A stretch of DNA of 11,049 bases from Deltaproteobacteria bacterium RIFOXYA12_FULL_61_11. Its GTDB lineage: Bacteria > Bdellovibrionota_F > JAHFAK01 > YA12-FULL-61-11. Location: NCBI GenBank assembly GCA_001799195.1, contig MGSU01000041.1, forward strand, positions 7,191 through 18,239, written 5' to 3'. Shown here one piece after another: positions 7,102 to 11,049 of the stretch. A program made the position numbers and the translations under genes. The stretch's first letter is position 1; each line of letters begins with the position of its first letter. The notes beneath the pieces are model-generated. The model was not told the DNA's origin, ran no database searches, and worked only from the letters and a program-made list of their open reading frames with translations.

Positions 7102-8459
7102 AAGTGTTCTTGGCCAATCCTCCCTGGCACAAACCCGGTTTTTACGGGGTGCGCGCCGGTTCGCGCTGGCCGCATTACGAACGGGAGGACATGGAGTACG
7201 TGCCCTTCCCCTTCTTCCTCGGTCACGCCGCGGCCATCCTGGTCGAGGACGGTTTTTCGACCTTGCTCGTCGACGCCGTGGCTGAGCATCTGCTCGAACC
7301 ACCGTTCTTGCAAACCCTCGAGGCCTTCTCTCCCGACCTCGTCCTGTTCGAGGTCTCGACCAGTTCCATCGCCTCGGACCTCGCCCTCGCGACCGAACTG
7401 CGCCGCCGGGGCTTCGCAGGCACCTTGGTCTTTGCCGGGCTGCACGCCCTGATGTACGAACCGGGTTTCCTCCAGGAACACCCTGAGGTCGACGTAGTCC
7501 TGCGAGGGGAATACGAATACTCCCTGCGGGATCTGTGCAGAGCGTTACGCGACGGCAAGACTACCGAGACCATCCCCGGCCTGCTGCTGCGCCGCGGGAA
7601 CGATCTCTTCGATACCGGCCGACGGCCGCCAATCATCGACCTCGACGCCCTCCCGTGGCCTGCCCGGCAGTTCCTCCCCATGCTGGCCTATCACGACGAG
7701 CCGGGCAATTTGGAGCGACCCAGCGTCCAGCTCTGGACCTCGCGCGGCTGTCCTTTCCGGTGCACCTTCTGCGCTTGGCCGCAGATCATGTACGGTAGCA
7801 ACTCGTACCGCACGCGTTCGGTGAGAGATGTAGTCGACGAGATCGAGTGGTTGGAACGGGCGTACGGGTTCAAATCCTTCTATATAGATGATGATACCTT
7901 CAACGTCCGGCGGCAGCGCGTGGTCGACTTCTGCGAAGAACTGCTGCGCCGGCGCATCGATCTGCCCTGGGCCTCGATGTGTCGGGCCGACCTGATGGAC
8001 GAGACCTTGCTCCAGACCATGCGTCGGGCAGGACTCTTCGCCGTCAAGTACGGAGTCGAGTCGGCTAGTCAGGCCTTGCTCGACGGTATGCGCAAGAACC
8101 TCGATGTGTCCAAGGCCATCGAGGTCATCCGCTACACCCAGAAGATCGGCATCAAGGTCCACCTGACCTTCGTCTTCGGGATGCCCGGCGAGACCCGCGA
8201 GAGCGCCGAGGAGACCCTGGCCCTGGCGCTCGACCTGTTCCCCGAATCGCTGCAGTTCACCATTGCCACCCCCTTCCCGGGCAGCCTCCTGTTCCGCGAA
8301 CTCGAGGCCGCCGGCAAGATCGAAACCTATGACTTCGACAGGTACGACGGCTTTCACACCGCGGTCATGGGCACCGAGGGTCTACCGCGGGAAGAGTTGC
8401 AGGCCTTCGTCGCCGATGCCAACCGCCGCTGGCAGCACGCCAGGTATGGAGTATGTTGA
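7098..8459 (+). CDS. B12-binding-domain radical SAM protein
   Basis: The 453-residue protein has the layout of the BchE/methylase-type radical SAM class. Residues 1-150 form a Rossmann-like cobalamin-binding-type domain beginning Lys-Val-Phe-Leu-Ala-Asn-Pro-Pro-Trp, with Ala-Gly-Leu-His (113-116) and Val-Leu-Arg-Gly-Glu-Tyr-Glu (134-140). A radical SAM core follows, with C-x3-C-x2-C at Cys218, 222 and 225. Tyr-Ile-Asp-Asp-Asp-Thr-Phe (262-268) and Phe-Gly-Met-Pro-Gly-Glu-Thr (360-366) are usual for this class. A canonical Asp-x-His-x-x-Gly cobalamin motif is absent, as in many members, so B12 use is likely but not certain. Family members methylate unactivated carbons or catalyse cyclisations and other radical changes; the substrate here cannot be told. 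GTG 7098 overlaps the previous stop as GTGA, six bases after GGAGGG (7086-7091), strong evidence for the start and for translational coupling. The stop TGA at 8457-8459 touches the next gene's ribosome binding site. Confidence 0.9.
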   Translation: MKVFLANPPWHKPGFYGVRAGSRWPHYEREDMEYVPFPFFLGHAAAILVEDGFSTLLVDAVAEHLLEPPFLQTLEAFSPDLVLFEVSTSSIASDLALATELRRRGFAGTLVFAGLHALMYEPGFLQEHPEVDVVLRGEYEYSLRDLCRALRDGKTTETIPGLLLRRGNDLFDTGRRPPIIDLDALPWPARQFLPMLAYHDEPGNLERPSVQLWTSRGCPFRCTFCAWPQIMYGSNSYRTRSVRDVVDEIEWLERAYGFKSFYIDDDTFNVRRQRVVDFCEELLRRRIDLPWASMCRADLMDETLLQTMRRAGLFAVKYGVESASQALLDGMRKNLDVSKAIEVIRYTQKIGIKVHLTFVFGMPGETRESAEETLALALDLFPESLQFTIATPFPGSLLFRELEAAGKIETYDFDRYDGFHTAVMGTEGLPREELQAFVADANRRWQHARYGVC

Positions 8460-8464
8460 AGGAG
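8459..8464 (+). promoter_or_regulatory. Ribosome binding site that sets the lipoprotein start at GTG 8471
   Basis: AAGGAG lies six bases before GTG 8471 and overlaps the stop codon of the B12-type radical SAM gene by one base. The in-frame ATG at 8453 has no comparable site at proper distance (a GGAG is only one base away). This favours GTG 8471 and suggests ribosomes finishing the upstream gene restart here. Confidence 0.6.
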
Positions 8465-8470
8465 AACTTC

Positions 8471-8848
8471 GTGCAGTGCCACCTGGCCTCGACCCGCCGA
8501 GCCTCCTGGGTCCTCTTGCTGCTCCTGACGGCTTGCTCCGACAATGGGGAACGCAGCGAAGCCGGCCGTGAGGCCGAAATGCTGTGTCGAACGAGCTGCA
8601 CCCACCAGAAGACCTACTGCGAGGGTATCGACCTCGCCCAGTGTCATGAGCTGTGCGCCTTCGTCCTGGACAGCCTCGAGGACGAGACGACCTGCCTCCC
8701 TCTCGCCGAGGCCCAGTGGCACTGTGACACGACGGTGGCCTGGGTTTGCTCCGAGAGTACCGAGGTCGTCGGCGAACACCTGGGCGCAACCGACTGCGCC
8801 ACAGAGATTGCCGCTTTCGAACGCGCGGGATGTAGCCCTGGGCAGTAA
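8471..8848 (+). CDS. Small cysteine-rich lipoprotein
   Basis: From GTG 8471 the protein has 125 residues. It carries a short basic N-terminus, a hydrophobic core with five leucines, and the lipobox Leu-Thr-Ala-Cys (19-22), so signal peptidase II should cleave before Cys22 and leave a lipidated protein of about 104 residues. Ser follows the lipidated Cys, which under the E. coli rule would send it to the outer membrane. The mature part has ten further cysteines (39, 43, 50, 58, 62, 75, 85, 93, 109 and 121), an even number that could form five disulfides; two occur as C-x3-C pairs. Small Cys-rich lipoproteins of unknown function are frequent in myxobacteria-like genomes. ATG 8453 is an alternative start that adds six residues and overlaps the upstream gene by seven bases. 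I recognise no family. Its tight placement after three radical SAM domains suggests shared transcription, and the link may be functional or merely positional. Confidence 0.75.
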   Translation: MQCHLASTRRASWVLLLLLTACSDNGERSEAGREAEMLCRTSCTHQKTYCEGIDLAQCHELCAFVLDSLEDETTCLPLAEAQWHCDTTVAWVCSESTEVVGEHLGATDCATEIAAFERAGCSPGQ

Positions 8849-8969
8849 GGGGTGCTAGCACGTGGATCTGTTCGGTGGAACGATGGAGATCTTGAAAGCA
8901 GGACCGAATTCGAAGCGCGACCTTTCTTCTGCTGCAAACGATAGTTCTGCGACCGGTCGAGGAGGAACA
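8849..8969 (+). other. Leader between lipoprotein and aminotransferase genes, likely non-coding
   Basis: The aminotransferase frame is open back to GTG 8862, nine bases after AAGGGG (8847-8852), so a longer protein is formally possible. Against it, only 16 of the 36 codons from 8862 to 8969 end in G or C, unlike the strongly GC-ending neighbours. The translated stretch is Ser/Gly-rich and precedes the usual family N-terminus. The segment contains an 8-base palindrome TGCTAGCA (8853-8860). I found no well-spaced promoter in it. Confidence 0.5.
8960..8965 (+). promoter_or_regulatory. Ribosome binding site that sets the aminotransferase start at GTG 8970
   Basis: AGGAGG lies four bases before GTG 8970. 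The nine bases AGGAGGAAC recur exactly before the next gene's ATG (10102-10110), so both genes use the same initiation context. This supports GTG 8970 over the distal GTG 8862. Confidence 0.6.
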
Positions 8970-10103
8970 GTGAAGCTCCAACCCCAGGATGCGCAGGCCA
9001 TTCCCATCTTCCGCTTGCACTATGATCAGGCCTTCCGCCGACGTTTCTATCAGGAGTGCGAGACCATCTTCGACCAGGGCTTCCTCAGCGATCACACCTA
9101 TGTGCGACGCTTCGAACGAGCCTTCGCCGAGTTCGCCGGACTACCCCATGCCGTGGCCACGGCCAATGGCACCCAGGCCCTCGAGCTGGCGCTGCGAGCC
9201 CTAGAGGTACGCGGAGGCAAAGTAGCGGTGCCGGCAAACACCTTCATCGCTACAGCCATTGCCGTACTCAACGCCGGGGCTACCCCGCTCGTCCTCGACA
9301 TCGAACGAGAAGGTTTGGGCTTGGACCCGATCGAGTTGGAAAGCGCGCTCCAACGAGAACGGCTCGAGGCTGTCATCGTGGTACATATCGGCGGGGTGCC
9401 CTCCCCCAGATTACCTGAGGTGGTTAGGCTCTGTGCTGCCTTCGGAGTACCGTTGGTCGAGGATTGCGCCCATGCCCATGGGGCTCGACTGCAGGGTGCG
9501 CCGGTGGGGAGCTTCGGTGTGGCCGGTTGCTTCAGCTTCCACACCACCAAGGTGCTCACCGTCGGTGAGGGCGGGATGGTGGTCACCTCGGATGCGGGTT
9601 TCCATACTGCGATGGGTTCAGTGCGGCGTTTCGGTATGAATCCCGAACTACCCATCGAGCACATCCGCGAGGGCAGCAACATGAAGTTGGGCGAATTCCA
9701 AGGGTTGCTCGGTCTCTTGGAGTTGGAGCGGGGGGTCGAGCGCTTGGCCCGGCGGCGGCACCTCGCCGGCTTATATCGCCGTGGTCTCGAGGGCTCGGCC
9801 TGGAGACTCTTGCAGAGCGAGCCGCTCGAGGACGGGGCTTACTACAAGCAGGTCGTGCTCGGGGAAATCCCGCGCGCCAGGATCGAGGAGGCCTTCGCCC
9901 GGGCCCGCATCGCGCTGACCGGAGGAGTGTATTACCTCCCCCTGCAGCGGCAGCCGTCGCTGCGCACGTGTACCCAGGGGCGTTGCTACCCCGTCAGCGA
10001 ATGGTTCGCCGATCATCACGTCTGCCCGCCCTGTTATCCAGAACTCGAGGACTGCGAGGTGCAGAGGATCTGCGAGGTCTTGCTAGAGCTGGACGCGAGC
10101 TAG
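8970..10103 (+). CDS. DegT/DnrJ/EryC1/StrS-family PLP-dependent aminotransferase
   Basis: The 377-residue protein begins in the usual way for sugar aminotransferases, with Ile-Pro-Ile-Phe-Arg at 11-15 and a Phe-Leu-Ser motif near 38-40. Asn-Gly-Thr-Gln-Ala (66-70) contacts the cofactor phosphate, Val-Glu-Asp-Cys-Ala-His-Ala-His-Gly (163-171) supplies the Asp that pairs with the PLP ring nitrogen, and His-Thr-Thr-Lys (191-194) carries the Schiff-base Lys194 before a Gly-Glu-Gly-Gly turn. Enzymes of this family add an amino group to nucleotide-linked keto sugars or to cyclitols, in the cytoplasm, using Glu or Gln. The length fits the family. An oddity is the C-terminal cysteine set (334, 339, 352, 355, 362 and 368), including a Cys-Pro-Pro-Cys where relatives usually have Leu-Pro and Tyr-Pro positions. 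The next gene follows after seven bases, so the two are almost certainly co-expressed. The family call is confident; the exact sugar is unknown. Confidence 0.92.
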   Translation: MKLQPQDAQAIPIFRLHYDQAFRRRFYQECETIFDQGFLSDHTYVRRFERAFAEFAGLPHAVATANGTQALELALRALEVRGGKVAVPANTFIATAIAVLNAGATPLVLDIEREGLGLDPIELESALQRERLEAVIVVHIGGVPSPRLPEVVRLCAAFGVPLVEDCAHAHGARLQGAPVGSFGVAGCFSFHTTKVLTVGEGGMVVTSDAGFHTAMGSVRRFGMNPELPIEHIREGSNMKLGEFQGLLGLLELERGVERLARRRHLAGLYRRGLEGSAWRLLQSEPLEDGAYYKQVVLGEIPRARIEEAFARARIALTGGVYYLPLQRQPSLRTCTQGRCYPVSEWFADHHVCPPCYPELEDCEVQRICEVLLELDAS

Positions 10104-10110
10104 GAGGAAC

Positions 10111-11049
10111 ATGCCGCAGAAGGTTCGCGGCCAGACCGCCGAAATTTCCTACTTGATGCTCGAGGCCAATTCGCAGTGTAATTTGCGCTGTCGGACGTGT
10201 ACCCGCGAGTTGTTGGCCCGGCGGGGGTTGCGTCGGCCAGCGAGGCTCGACGCCGCTACATTGCGTTTCCTGCTCAGCCGCCTCGCCGGACTGACGATCG
10301 ACACCATCAAGTTCGAGGGCCTGTCCGAACCGATGCTCCATCCCGATTTCGCCGAATTGGGGGCGATCCTGCGCGAGCACTACCCCGAGGCCTTCCTCAT
10401 CGTCGCGACCAATGGGCAGTATCGCGCCGAGAAAACCCCTCTCCTCGCCACCATCCCCGTCATCGATATGCTGTATCTCTCCATCGATGGTTACGGTAGG
10501 AACTACGAACTGCAGCGCCGAGGAGCGCTCTGGTCCCGTTTCTTGCGCACGCTGGCCGTACTGCGGGACAGAGTGCCCCCGGAAGAACGTCGCAGGAAAC
10601 TCTTCTTCAACGTCACCGTGACGGAGCACACGTACCGGGACCTGCCGCTCGTGTATGACCTCCAACGCGAGTATGGTTTGGCCGGGGTGCGTATCAACCT
10701 GTGCCAGCACTGGGACGGCGACGAGGTCAATCCCTGGTCCTTCCCCTCCGAGATGCTGCACTTCCTACGGGTCTATGCGGCTGATGTCAAAGGGGTTGCC
10801 GGTTGGACCTATCGGCAGTGTTTCTGGCCCTTTTCCGGCTTGGTGGTCGATGTCAACGGCAATGTCCGGACCTGTGTGCTGGACACGACCGCCCCGCCCC
10901 TGGGCAACCTCTTTGTCCAAGAGCTCCCCGACATCTTCGAACGTTCCGGGCACTACCTCGCCACGCGCAGGGCCCTGCGACGCGATCAACCGGGGCCGCG
11001 CTGTCGGACCTGCGATTACGCCGGCCTCTCTGGTCTCCTGTCCGAGCTC
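10111..11049 (+). CDS. Radical SAM protein with SPASM/twitch-like C-terminus, 3' partial
   Basis: The frame starts at ATG 10111, three bases after AGGAGG (10102-10107), and stays open for 313 codons to the right edge, so the true end lies outside. The [4Fe-4S] motif C-x3-C-x2-C is at Cys23, 27 and 30. The SAM-binding position reads Gly-Leu-Ser-Glu-Pro (70-74), not Gly-Gly-Gly-Glu-Pro. Ala-Thr-Asn-Gly-Gln (99-103) and Leu-Ser-Ile-Asp-Gly (123-127) are typical core strands. A C-x12-G-x4-C unit (237-255) is followed by Gly-Asn-Leu and by Cys298-x2-Cys301, indicating an auxiliary iron-sulfur cluster of the SPASM or twitch type. It is clearly more distant from the two paralogues upstream than they are from each other. 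The immediately preceding aminotransferase gene is probably its partner. A DegT aminotransferase with a radical SAM enzyme is known from DesI/DesII in desosamine synthesis, where DesII deaminates the amino sugar, but equivalence is not shown here. Judged by the C-terminal cysteines, little of the domain should be missing. Confidence 0.88.
   Translation, partial: MPQKVRGQTAEISYLMLEANSQCNLRCRTCTRELLARRGLRRPARLDAATLRFLLSRLAGLTIDTIKFEGLSEPMLHPDFAELGAILREHYPEAFLIVATNGQYRAEKTPLLATIPVIDMLYLSIDGYGRNYELQRRGALWSRFLRTLAVLRDRVPPEERRRKLFFNVTVTEHTYRDLPLVYDLQREYGLAGVRINLCQHWDGDEVNPWSFPSEMLHFLRVYAADVKGVAGWTYRQCFWPFSGLVVDVNGNVRTCVLDTTAPPLGNLFVQELPDIFERSGHYLATRRALRRDQPGPRCRTCDYAGLSGLLSEL

Noticed and set aside
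3428-8357. Long open frames on the minus strand (for example 3428-4741, 4754-5731, 6124-7302 and 7545-8357)
   Set aside because: They lie wholly opposite or nearly opposite well-supported genes, give Gly/Val/Glu/Gln-rich translations with no recognisable domain, and are the expected by-product of GC-rich codon bias.
8892-8945. Possible promoter ahead of the aminotransferase gene (TTGAAA at 8892, GATAGT at 8940)
   Set aside because: The two elements are over 40 bases apart, and neither has a partner at 16-18 bases.
9994-10761. Minus-strand open frame of about 255 codons
   Set aside because: It is antisense to the end of the aminotransferase and to the last radical SAM gene, both of which carry clear family motifs; no domain is seen in it.
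1-11049. CRISPR arrays, insertion sequences, integrase genes and RNA genes
   Set aside because: I saw no repeated spacer-like arrays, terminal inverted repeats, transposase or integrase motifs, or rRNA/tRNA structures anywhere in the window.

Overview
The window is a GC-rich bacterial segment in which every supportable gene lies on the + strand, mostly packed end to end. It reads as part of a surface-polysaccharide or glycoconjugate locus that is unusually rich in radical SAM enzymes. High third-position GC, GTG starts and a cysteine-rich lipoprotein hint at a myxobacterial or other deltaproteobacterial-type genome. That is inference only; nothing here fixes the taxon.

Layout. Positions 1-2565 hold two multi-pass membrane proteins. 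The first is cut by the left edge and unrecognised. The second is a GT-C-type glycosyltransferase of the arabinofuranosyltransferase-like kind. A 186-base gap (2566-2751) follows, with a plausible sigma70-type promoter and a strong ribosome binding site. Positions 2752-8459 form a tight run: a coiled-coil protein, a fusion of a GT4 glycosyltransferase to a radical SAM enzyme, a stand-alone radical SAM paralogue of the fused domain, and a B12-binding-type radical SAM protein. The last two junctions are 4-base GTGA stop/start overlaps, so these genes are probably translationally coupled. Positions 8471-8848 encode a small lipoprotein with ten cysteines in addition to its lipidated one. After a 121-base, compositionally different leader come a DegT/StrS-type PLP aminotransferase (8970-10103) and a fourth radical SAM protein (10111 to the right edge). 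The last two share the same nine-base Shine-Dalgarno context.

How the genes may work together. The membrane GT-C enzyme and the GT4 domain would transfer sugars. The DegT enzyme would make an amino sugar or similar aminated cyclitol. The radical SAM enzymes would carry out radical chemistry (oxidation, epimerisation, deamination or methylation) on a sugar, lipid-linked glycan or peptide. The clearest novelty is the covalent GT4-radical SAM fusion directly followed by a paralogue of its radical SAM half. Three of the four radical SAM proteins share a C-x12-G-x4-C signature of the SPASM/twitch type, implying an auxiliary iron-sulfur cluster. Substrates cannot be read from sequence. A glycan pathway is the conservative reading; modification of the neighbouring Cys-rich lipoprotein is a speculative alternative.
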